From contig PXAQ01000070.1 in assembly GCA_003567095.1 (NCBI GenBank), positions 1-8,235 on the forward strand: 8,235 bases of DNA. The letters run 5' to 3'. This DNA comes from Phycisphaerae bacterium. GTDB taxonomy: Bacteria; Planctomycetota; Phycisphaerae; Sedimentisphaerales; Anaerohalosphaeraceae. Below the pieces are notes generated by a model. That model was not told where the DNA came from, made no database searches, and saw nothing but the letters and a program-made list of their open reading frames with translations. Shown here in pieces: positions 1 to 5,688 of this stretch. Position numbers and translations under genes: made by a program. Every line of letters begins with the position of its first letter. Position 1 is the stretch's first letter.

Positions 1-38
1 AAATGTCTTTGTACGTGTCCATATATTGGGGGGCTCAT
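1..38 (-). CDS. Possible start of a further gene, running off the left edge
   Basis: An ATG (minus strand, 36-38) lies directly against the TAA stop (39-41) of the zinc-ribbon gene, so the junction reads TAAATG. About six bases upstream is a GGTGG stretch that could serve as a ribosome binding site. The frame stays open to the window edge, giving only 12 full codons (MSPPIYGHVQRH). A second ATG at 20-22 in another frame is also open but has no ribosome binding site. Such a short stretch can be open by chance, so this is only a hint that the hemL operon continues to the left. No product can be named. Confidence 0.22.
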   Translation of the reverse strand, partial: MSPPIYGHVQRH

Positions 39-284
39 TTATTTCCACCCTGAGAAGAATTTTTCGACTAAAAATTTTACCATCAGTCTAAACGGATACG
101 TGAAGACCTCTACACCTTGTAATCGTCTTTCGCCCAAGGGCATAAAAGTAGTCTCATTGCAGCATGGGCAACTCTTGAGCCTGGGTTCATATTCAGAAAA
201 ACACTTAGGGCAAACCGGCACAGCCCCTTCAGCCGCGTCCCGGTCTGCGACGTCATTCTGAATTGTACTCTCGTGTTCGTCCAT
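39..284 (-). CDS. Small zinc-ribbon protein, 81 aa, hypothetical
   Basis: The product is unrecognised. Its N-terminus (residues 1-22) is acidic and polar. Residues 25-42 form a compact zinc-ribbon-like site: C25-P-K-C28, ten residues, then C39-P-C41-C42. The CPxC-type knuckles would suit one structural zinc, with one spare cysteine. The C-terminal third (about 58-81) is aromatic and basic (TYPFRLMVKFLVEKFFSGWK) and could be an amphipathic helix at a membrane surface or a partner-binding helix. There is no signal peptide. The gene starts 12 bp after the stop of the 287-aa membrane protein gene on the same strand, so the two are probably co-transcribed and may work together at the membrane; that is inference. 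Upstream of the ATG is only a weak GAAGAG-type ribosome site. It could also be a small nucleic-acid or protein-binding adaptor. Confidence 0.72.
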   Translation of the reverse strand: MDEHESTIQNDVADRDAAEGAVPVCPKCFSEYEPRLKSCPCCNETTFMPLGERRLQGVEVFTYPFRLMVKFLVEKFFSGWK

Positions 285-296
285 ACTTCATACTCT

Positions 297-1160
297 TCAG
301 CGGGTCATTCCCAGTCGGCGCAGGGTGGCGCGTGACCACTTGACGGAGCGCGACTGGGCGCACAGCAGCAGCCACACCACCAGCAGCCAATAGCCTGTAA
401 ACCGCAGATAAAACAGCACCGTCCACAGTCCCGACGCGTCGGCTCCGGCCCAGCGGCCGCACAGCAATTCAGCCGGCATATACATCGCCCCGAGCACGAC
501 ACCGGGCAAAATCACCTGCCAGGGGGTCAGAAAGACCAGCAAAAACAGGGCACTGAAAAAGGCCCGGCTGATGTGATTGATGCCGCCGAGCTTGCCGGTC
601 AGGGAGATTTTCAGGTTCATCAGAAGCGTCAGGCAGTACAGCACCGCCGCGATGAACATCACAAAATTGGCCGCACAGACAACCTGTCCGGCGGTGGTAT
701 AATGCATCCGCAATATATTCAAATCCAGCGTCCTTGCAGGCTCTTCCGGCTCCTCCAGCGGATCGGGTTCAACGACAGGTGCGTCATTTTCCGGCGGCGC
801 ATCAGGGTCGATATCGGCCTGATCCGGGTCGTCATCCGCATCCAGCCCGACCTCCTGAGCGATGCGTTCGACCTGCTCGGAAATGGTATTCTGAGCGGTC
901 AACGGCACCGGCGCAGCGAATCCAAAGGACAGACGCTGCTGGCCGTCGGCCCTGTCACATACAACCGTCCCGGCCGCACCGCAGACAAACTCATCATCTT
1001 TTTCAACCCATCCAAGATGATTCAGCCAAAATACACCCTGCGAGACCACCAGCGCCAGCAGCAGCAAGCAGAATAAAAGATTTTTCATTCCCTTCATTAC
1101 ACTGACGGCCTCGAGGCTGTCTGTAGTATCGATCATCTGCTGATTGACATTCTCTTCCAT
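297..1160 (-). CDS. Four-helix inner-membrane protein with acidic Pro-rich loop, hypothetical
   Basis: This 287-residue protein was not assigned to a characterised family. Hydrophobic segments lie at about 28-50, 158-181, 199-223 and 245-268. Lysines before helix 1 (K23, K26), basic residues between helices 2 and 3 (K184, K190, R199) and a basic tail (R271-R287) predict both termini in the cytoplasm. The long 51-157 loop would then be periplasmic. It holds two cysteines (C60, C68) that could form a disulfide, and a stretch at 107-141 made almost entirely of D, E, P and A. Helix 3 contains a TPWQ motif (212-215). The start has an AAGGGA ribosome site seven bases upstream; Met22 or Met25 are less likely starts. 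The gene follows hemL by 66 bp on the same strand and precedes the zinc-ribbon gene by 12 bp, so it sits in the middle of the probable operon. Function is unknown. Confidence 0.78.
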   Translation of the reverse strand: MEENVNQQMIDTTDSLEAVSVMKGMKNLLFCLLLLALVVSQGVFWLNHLGWVEKDDEFVCGAAGTVVCDRADGQQRLSFGFAAPVPLTAQNTISEQVERIAQEVGLDADDDPDQADIDPDAPPENDAPVVEPDPLEEPEEPARTLDLNILRMHYTTAGQVVCAANFVMFIAAVLYCLTLLMNLKISLTGKLGGINHISRAFFSALFLLVFLTPWQVILPGVVLGAMYMPAELLCGRWAGADASGLWTVLFYLRFTGYWLLVVWLLLCAQSRSVKWSRATLRRLGMTR

Positions 1161-1198
1161 TGCATTTTCCCTTCATTAAAATCAACGCTAAGTGATTT

Positions 1199-1214
1199 GG
1201 CCGCCAAACCGGCC
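1199..1214 (-). other. Small hairpin between hemL and the membrane-protein gene
   Basis: GGCCG (1199-1203) and CGGCC (1210-1214) form a five-base-pair GC stem with a six-base loop, in the 66-bp gap after hemL's neighbour start and just before the hemL stop. On the minus strand it is followed by AAATCA, not a U-run, so it does not look like an intrinsic terminator. It might affect mRNA stability or processing, or have no role. Confidence 0.2.
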
Positions 1215-1226
1215 CCGGCTAAGGCC

Positions 1227-2516
1227 CTATCGAATGTTGCAGAAGGCATTATACGCGGCCGCGACAGTTTTATCAATATCCTGTTGGGTATGAGCCAGCG
1301 AGAGAAACATCGCCTCATAAGCGCTGGGGGCCAGATAAACGCCCTGCTCGAGCATGTCGAGAAAATACCGCTTGAACCGGGCGATATCGGTGGCCTGGAC
1401 ATCCTCAAAATGCCGGACCGGGTGCTGCGTAAAGAAGGCGCTCAGGATTGACCCGACACGGTTGATCGTCAGCGGGATATCCGCCCGGCCGGCGGCCTCT
1501 TTCAGGCCGGCTTCGAGGGCAGCGCCCTTTTCCTCCAGCATCCGATAAGTATTCGGTTGTTCGAGCAGCTCAAGGGTTTTGTCCGCCGCGGCCACCGCAA
1601 GGGGATTGCCGCTGAGGGTGCCGGCCTGATAGACCGGGCCGAGTGGAGACAATAAATCCATTATGTCGCCTCGCCCCCCTACCGCCGCGGCGGGCAATCC
1701 CCCGCCGACGATCTTGCCCAGGCACGTCAGGTCGGCCTGTACGCCGTAGCGCTGCTGGCCTCCGCCGAGGGCGATGCGGAAACCGGTAATGACCTCATCG
1801 AAAATCAACACCGCCCCCTGCTGGTCGCACAGATGCCTCAGTTGCTCCAAATACCCTTCTACCGGCGCAATAACGCCCATATTGGCCGCGACCGGCTCGA
1901 CCATCACCGCCGCGATCTGGTCGGGATAGTTGGCAAAGGCCCGGCCAACGGCCTCGGCGTCATTATACGGCACGGCGATGGTCTGGGCGGCGACATGACC
2001 CGGCACGCCGGCGCTGGAGGGCACGCCGTGCTCGGCCAGTCCCGAACCGGCGCTGACCAGCATACTGTCGCTGTGGCCGTGATAGCAGCCGACCATTTTG
2101 ACGATATGATCGCGCCGCGTGAACGCCCGCGCCAGCCGCACGGCGGTCATGGCCGCCTCGGTGCCGCTGCTGACCAGACGGACTTTGTCGACGCTTTCGC
2201 AGGCGGCAGCGATTCGCCGGGCCAGCTTCGTTTCAGCCTCTGTCGGCGCGCCGAAGGATGTGCCCCGGGCCGCGGTCTGGGAAATGGCCGCAACCACCTC
2301 CGGATGGGCGTGGCCCAGGATCATCGGCCCCCAGGAGCCGACATAGTCGAGATAGGTATTGCCGTCCACATCGGTAATCGTCGATCCGTTGGCGGCGGCA
2401 ATGAACAGCGGCCCGCAATCGACCGAACCGAAGGCCCGCGCCGGCGAATTTACACCGCCGGGGATGACCATTTTGGCCTGCTCAAAAGCGGCCTGCGATT
2501 GTGTTGTCCTACGCAT
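1227..2516 (-). CDS. hemL: Glutamate-1-semialdehyde 2,1-aminomutase (GSA-AM)
   Basis: HemL is a PLP-dependent class III aminotransferase-fold enzyme that converts glutamate-1-semialdehyde into 5-aminolevulinate. This is the last step of the C5 route to the first tetrapyrrole precursor, and it takes place in the cytoplasm. Family signatures are clear. The N-terminus is typical (RRTTQSQAAFEQAKMVIPGG), followed by the phosphate-binding SSGTEA (116-121), YHGHSD (145-150), FDEV with D240 facing the PLP ring nitrogen, and the Schiff-base lysine K268 in LGKIVGGGLP. AGTLSGNPLA follows at 298-307. The length of 429 residues is normal. I chose the ATG at 2514-2516 because a GGAG (2524-2527) lies seven bases upstream and it gives the usual family N-terminus. 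A TTG at 2540 would add eight unneeded residues. hemL is probably the first gene of the minus-strand operon, read from the divergent control region. It looks intact. Confidence 0.97.
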   Translation of the reverse strand: MRRTTQSQAAFEQAKMVIPGGVNSPARAFGSVDCGPLFIAAANGSTITDVDGNTYLDYVGSWGPMILGHAHPEVVAAISQTAARGTSFGAPTEAETKLARRIAAACESVDKVRLVSSGTEAAMTAVRLARAFTRRDHIVKMVGCYHGHSDSMLVSAGSGLAEHGVPSSAGVPGHVAAQTIAVPYNDAEAVGRAFANYPDQIAAVMVEPVAANMGVIAPVEGYLEQLRHLCDQQGAVLIFDEVITGFRIALGGGQQRYGVQADLTCLGKIVGGGLPAAAVGGRGDIMDLLSPLGPVYQAGTLSGNPLAVAAADKTLELLEQPNTYRMLEEKGAALEAGLKEAAGRADIPLTINRVGSILSAFFTQHPVRHFEDVQATDIARFKRYFLDMLEQGVYLAPSAYEAMFLSLAHTQQDIDKTVAAAYNAFCNIR

Positions 2517-2523
2517 CTGAAGT

Positions 2524-2527
2524 CTCC
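2524..2527 (-). promoter_or_regulatory. Shine-Dalgarno site that fixes the hemL start
   Basis: The minus strand reads GGAG, seven bases before the ATG at 2516. It supports this ATG over the TTG at 2540, for which no comparable site was seen. Confidence 0.7.
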
Positions 2528-2554
2528 GGTTAATGAACAAACAACCAATCCATC

Positions 2555-2584
2555 AGTATAAAAAGTGAGTTTGTTGAGTGTCGC
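2555..2584 (-). promoter_or_regulatory. Possible secondary hemL promoter
   Basis: On the minus strand GCGACA and TATACT are separated by 18 bases. The -10 matches TATAAT at five of six positions and the -35 matches TTGACA at four of six. It would give a leader of about 30 bases. It is weaker than the site at 2586-2614, and one of the two may be fortuitous. Confidence 0.25.
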
Positions 2585-2585
2585 G

Positions 2586-2614
2586 ATTGTACACGCGCCC
2601 GGGGCGGCTGTCCA
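2586..2614 (-). promoter_or_regulatory. Likely hemL operon promoter, sigma70-like
   Basis: On the minus strand TGGACA (-35, five of six consensus bases) and TACAAT (-10, five of six) are separated by exactly 17 bases. Transcription would start near 2579 and leave a leader of roughly 60 bases before hemL. This is consensus matching by eye, and planctomycete promoters are not well defined. Confidence 0.42.
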
Positions 2615-2647
2615 ATTCAAAGATAATCGACCACGGAGCATTTTTTC

Positions 2648-2675
2648 TTGCAATCCGTCTTCCGGGGGCTATACT
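2648..2675 (+). promoter_or_regulatory. Likely promoter of the PpiD-like operon, sigma70-like
   Basis: TTGCAA (2648-2653, four of six) and TATACT (2670-2675, five of six) are separated by 16 bases. The predicted start near 2682 leaves a leader of about 50 bases. The site is back to back with the hemL promoter, so the two operons share one control region. Confidence 0.4.
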
Positions 2676-2733
2676 GCCTTTTTCGTACATTCTGAACAGG
2701 ACATAGATATTGAATTAAAAACGGGACAGATTT

Positions 2734-4953
2734 ATGCATTTGTACAAATGGATGACCAAAAACAAGAAAAAGATTATGGCGTTTGTCGTAATTTTTTTGA
2801 TGATATCGTTTGTCGTTGGTTATGCCGGGCTTCAACTTTTTATAGGATTACTGGGTCGAGACAATCCTGTAATAGGCACAATGGAGGACGGGCAGCGGAT
2901 CCGTGCACGTGATTTTCTGGCCGCTCAAAATGAACTGCGGCTCCTGCAGATGCTCGGCGGCGATATGATCCTGATGGCCCAAGGCCAGCAGGGCCTGACC
3001 GGCCCGCTGATGGCCCATCTGCTGTTTCCCGACTCGCGCGTGCTGGCGGAAAACCTCTCGCCTGCGGATTTAAAACAAGCCGCTCAGGCCGGCCAGATTC
3101 CTGTCGCGGTTGAACTGATTGAGGACTTTTTCGGTGAACGGCCGCAGCCGGAGCTGGCGTGGATCCTGATGCAGGCCGAAGCACGCAACGCCGGCACTGT
3201 GATCTCCGAAGCCAATGCGCGGGGCACACTGCAACAGATTCTGCCGCAACTGGCCGAGGGCGCTGACCCTGCTCAGGTCTACCGGGCTATCATCGCTCAG
3301 ACGAATCTGCCGGAAGAGGACGTTGTCCGGACGTTTGCACGGTTCCTGTCGGTATTATCGTATACCAACAACATCACCGACAATCAATTGGTCACGCTCA
3401 ATCAGCTAGAAGCTACGCTTGGACGCAGCCATGAGCAGTTTGACGCCGAGTGGGTTGAGATTTCAGCCGGATTGTTTATCGACGAAGACAGCCCCGTCGA
3501 TCAGGACGCGATGCAGCAGCAGTTTCAGGCGTATAACGATGTCCCGCCCGGTCTGTTCAGCGATGAGAATCCGTTTGGCTTTGGCTACAAACTGCCCAGA
3601 CGTATTCAACTGGAGTATATGACCGTGCTGCTGGACGATGTCAAGACGCAAATCGCGCGTCCGACGTCCGAACAGATGGAAGAGTTTTACAGTCGCAATA
3701 TCGAGCGGTTTCGCTACCGTGAGCCAGCCGACCCGGCCGAACCTGAGGGCGAGCAGGTAACCCGAACCCGTTCCTTTTCCCAAGCGCTGCCCCAAATCCG
3801 ACAACAGATGGAACAGGAACGGATCAACCGCCTGGCCATGCAGATCTTTAATGACGCCAGGACGATGACCGAAGAGGAGTTTTTCACCATCAACCTGGAA
3901 GAGGCCGATTTTGAGCAGTTCCAAGCGGTTGCGGGCGATTACGAGCAGGCGGCCGAGCATCTGTCGCAGCAGTATAACGTTCAGGTGCTGACCGGTCGGA
4001 CAGGGCTGCTAAGCCGAGCCGATTTCCAAAACGCTGACATCCTGCCGATGCTGCAGGTTCAGCACGGCCAGCGCACCACGCCTCTGGCAGATGTCGCGTT
4101 CGCTATTCCGCGCGATCCGCAGCAGACGCCGCCCGCTATCGGCGGCCTTCGGGCGCGACCATGGGAGAATATCGGCCCGATGACAGGCGGGTATTATGAC
4201 CAGCAGCAGCAGCACTATCACCGCCTGATGACGATGGTACGCGTTGTCGAAATCAAAGAGGCAGAGGTGCCTGAAACAATGGATATTGCATTTACCGTTC
4301 ACGGGATGGACGTGCTGCCGTCACAACGCCAAGACGAACAGCCGCTTTTCTCGGTGGCCGATCAGGTCGCTTCCGATATCCGCACAAAGCGGGCGATGGA
4401 GCAGGCCGACACGTTCGCGCGTGAGCTGGTGACGCTGGTCCAGGACCACGGCTGGGACGAAGCGCTTGCGGCGTTTAATGAGAAACTTGCCGAGCATGAC
4501 ATCCCGCTTGCTGAGCTTGAGACGATTCGAAATCAGAGCCGACTGCCTCAAGCCGAGCGTGCCCAAATGTTGAGTTTTCTGGAAAGAAACCCCGCGGCCG
4601 CGACGTTCCTTCAGGATCGGCTTGCCACCAGCGCCCGCAATGAAAAGATTCATCGCCTGCTGCCCGACAGCGAAGCGTCTGTCGATGAGCTTGCAGAGGT
4701 GGTCAGTGTCGAGAAAAAGGCGGCCTTTTATGTGGTTAAACGCGTAGATCGGAAGCCGGCAACCGAAGCCGATTACCTGGAAAACAAAGTGGAGGCCGCT
4801 TTCCAGGCCAATATGACCGCGAACCTCGAACCGACACTGATACATTGGATGCCCCGCAATCTGCTGGCGCGGATGGGCTACGAAGCAGCCGACGAAAGGT
4901 CGATTCTGGATGACTCACCGCCGCCGGCGCCGCCGACCGGGGGAGGGTTTTAA
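2734..4953 (+). CDS. PpiD/SurA-N-like membrane-anchored periplasmic protein without evident parvulin core
   Basis: The architecture resembles PpiD, the inner-membrane-anchored periplasmic folding factor. A short basic N-terminus (KNKKK, 9-13) is followed by one membrane anchor (about 14-37) that leads into a large periplasmic part. Residues 45-230 are helical and SurA-N-like, starting with an IGTMEDGQRIRARDF stretch that resembles the beta-strand and helix after the anchor in PpiD. Residues 237-328 match the spaced pattern of PpiD (wveI..., R-x-IQLEYMTVLL, TSEQMEEFYSRNIERFRYREP). In PpiD a parvulin domain with a histidine-containing HILI-type strand usually follows; here the chain goes straight to a Q/E-rich helix (345-376), so peptidyl-prolyl isomerase activity is doubtful. 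The tail is PPPAPP plus glycines. Start: ATG 2734, with only a weak GGGA upstream; Met7 has no ribosome site. It is probably a chaperone-like envelope protein. Length is 739 aa, compared with about 620 for E. coli PpiD. Confidence 0.75.
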   Translation: MHLYKWMTKNKKKIMAFVVIFLMISFVVGYAGLQLFIGLLGRDNPVIGTMEDGQRIRARDFLAAQNELRLLQMLGGDMILMAQGQQGLTGPLMAHLLFPDSRVLAENLSPADLKQAAQAGQIPVAVELIEDFFGERPQPELAWILMQAEARNAGTVISEANARGTLQQILPQLAEGADPAQVYRAIIAQTNLPEEDVVRTFARFLSVLSYTNNITDNQLVTLNQLEATLGRSHEQFDAEWVEISAGLFIDEDSPVDQDAMQQQFQAYNDVPPGLFSDENPFGFGYKLPRRIQLEYMTVLLDDVKTQIARPTSEQMEEFYSRNIERFRYREPADPAEPEGEQVTRTRSFSQALPQIRQQMEQERINRLAMQIFNDARTMTEEEFFTINLEEADFEQFQAVAGDYEQAAEHLSQQYNVQVLTGRTGLLSRADFQNADILPMLQVQHGQRTTPLADVAFAIPRDPQQTPPAIGGLRARPWENIGPMTGGYYDQQQQHYHRLMTMVRVVEIKEAEVPETMDIAFTVHGMDVLPSQRQDEQPLFSVADQVASDIRTKRAMEQADTFARELVTLVQDHGWDEALAAFNEKLAEHDIPLAELETIRNQSRLPQAERAQMLSFLERNPAAATFLQDRLATSARNEKIHRLLPDSEASVDELAEVVSVEKKAAFYVVKRVDRKPATEADYLENKVEAAFQANMTANLEPTLIHWMPRNLLARMGYEAADERSILDDSPPPAPPTGGGF
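2737..2750. repeat. Perfect 14-bp palindrome at the start codon of the PpiD-like gene
   Basis: CATTTGTACAAATG reads the same on both strands and begins right after the ATG at 2734-2736, inside codons 2-6. In RNA it could fold as a five-pair stem with a GUAC loop next to the start codon. As DNA it could be a dimer-binding site downstream of the promoter. It may simply follow from the encoded residues. Confidence 0.3.
4942..4947 (+). promoter_or_regulatory. Shine-Dalgarno site for the 138-aa membrane protein
   Basis: GGAGGG lies five bases before the ATG at 4953, inside the last glycine codons of the PpiD-like gene. Together with the TAATG stop-start overlap it indicates translational coupling of the two genes. 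Confidence 0.7.
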
Positions 4954-5369
4954 TGAAGACCTCGCGTAACAGCGCCGATTTTGCATTGTCGCTGCTGTTT
5001 GTCGCCCTGGCCGGCTGGGCCGTTCCGGGCGCCGGGCATTTGCTGATTCGTGAAACCAAGCGGGCAATTATTATCTGCGCTACCGTCGTGGGGCTGTTTG
5101 TCACGGGGCTGTATATCGGCTCGGTGGCGGTGCTGGAGCCGGTACACACGGCGTGGTATATTTTCGCCGGACAAATGCTGACCACCCCGGCGGTGGGAGT
5201 CTTGACCGACATCGCTCAAAAAGGCGAGTACGTCGCCTTCGGACGGCCGGCCGATATTGGGCTGATTTATACGATCATCGCCGGGCTGCTGAACCTGCTG
5301 TGTGTGTCCAACGCGGTGTATATGGCCTACTGCGGGCGGGGACAACTGATCGGGGAGGAGGAGGCATGA
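4953..5369 (+). CDS. Small multi-helix membrane protein (possibly DUF6677-like)
   Basis: The product has 138 residues and three or four hydrophobic segments: about 10-32, 38-62, a weaker one at 67-86, and 101-127. The first ends in GWAVPGAGHLLIRETKRA (21-38). This resembles the WxxPGxGHxxxGRxxRA signature of small uncharacterised membrane proteins in Planctomycetota annotated as DUF6677; the assignment is from memory and tentative. The start codon shares one base with the TAA of the PpiD-like gene (TAATG), and its own stop overlaps the next start (ATGA). It is therefore made from the same mRNA as its neighbours, probably in matched amounts, and is a good candidate for a partner of the PpiD-like protein in the inner membrane. 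No catalytic motif is visible. Confidence 0.8.
   Translation: MKTSRNSADFALSLLFVALAGWAVPGAGHLLIRETKRAIIICATVVGLFVTGLYIGSVAVLEPVHTAWYIFAGQMLTTPAVGVLTDIAQKGEYVAFGRPADIGLIYTIIAGLLNLLCVSNAVYMAYCGRGQLIGEEEA
5354..5358 (+). promoter_or_regulatory. Shine-Dalgarno site that fixes the start of the 81-aa membrane protein
   Basis: GGAGG lies seven bases before the ATG at 5366, within a longer GGGGAGGAGGAGG run (5352-5364). The open frame extends upstream to an ATG at 5153, but that ATG lies deep inside the preceding gene; this site makes 5366 the true start. Confidence 0.75.
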
Positions 5370-5611
5370 GCTTGGCACTGCTGGCGGGCCTGTTTACCGC
5401 ACCGATTCATATCGGCACCGATCCGGCGTCGATGCTGTGGATGTTTCCGCTGCTGGCGGCGATTGCGATCATTTACAAAGCTACCAAGATGCGCGTGCTG
5501 ATATGGAAACGCTTTGTCCGCGAAGCAGTGATCCTTTTTGCCACGTTGAGCGGGTTTATGATCCTGGCGATTGTCGTGCTGAATCTGATCGCCTGGCTGG
5601 CGACAACTTAA
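5366..5611 (+). CDS. Small two-helix membrane protein, 81 aa, hypothetical
   Basis: This is the third gene of the coupled trio; its ATG overlaps the previous TGA by four bases. The protein has a moderately hydrophobic N-terminus (1-12), then membrane helices at about 21-38 and 54-78. A basic loop lies between them (K38, K41, R43, K48, R49, R52), which points to a cytoplasmic hairpin with both ends outside. W25, W47 and W77 mark likely membrane-interface positions. It has no cysteine and no catalytic motif, and I do not recognise the family. Its position suggests it is a small subunit or stabiliser that acts with the 138-aa membrane protein and the PpiD-like protein; that is inference from co-translation. 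The gene is in the same frame as a longer open stretch starting at 5153, which I reject as its real extent. Confidence 0.75.
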   Translation: MSLALLAGLFTAPIHIGTDPASMLWMFPLLAAIAIIYKATKMRVLIWKRFVREAVILFATLSGFMILAIVVLNLIAWLATT

Positions 5612-5616
5612 AGTCT

Positions 5617-5657
5617 CACGGGCTTGGCAACCCGTGTACGCGGCCAGGATGGCCGTG
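5617..5657 (+). repeat. Two consecutive hairpins in the leader of the methionine-synthesis gene
   Basis: Hairpin 1 pairs CACGGG (5617-5622) with CCCGTG (5631-5636) around an eight-base loop. Hairpin 2 pairs CGCGGCCA (5639-5646) with TGGCCGTG (5650-5657), including one G-U pair, around a three-base loop. They are two bases apart and fill most of the 77-bp gap. No U-run follows, so this is not a standard terminator. The arrangement fits a REP-like intergenic repeat, an mRNA-stabilising 3' end for the upstream trio, or a leader element for the downstream gene. It does not fit the SAM-I or SAH riboswitches as I know them. Confidence 0.5.
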
Positions 5658-5688
5658 CTGGAAATACAAATTCCTATGCGATTAAATT

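Noticed and set aside
2517..2540. TTG start giving HemL eight more residues.
   Set aside because: The ATG at 2516 has a well-spaced GGAG and gives the usual family N-terminus.
1833..2561. Open frame of 242 codons on the plus strand opposite hemL.
   Set aside because: It is antisense to the conserved hemL sequence, with a His/Gly/Arg-rich composition typical of an antisense shadow.
5153..5365. Upstream ATG extending the 81-aa membrane protein to 152 residues.
   Set aside because: The extra part overlaps the 138-aa gene in another frame, is Arg/Gly-rich, and the ATG at 5366 has a strong ribosome site and an ATGA overlap.
5617..5657. Intrinsic terminator after the membrane-protein trio.
   Set aside because: Stable hairpins are present, but no U-run follows either of them.
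5612..5688. SAM or SAH riboswitch upstream of the methionine gene.
   Set aside because: The gap is too short for SAM-I, and the two simple hairpins do not show the conserved core sequences I know for either class.
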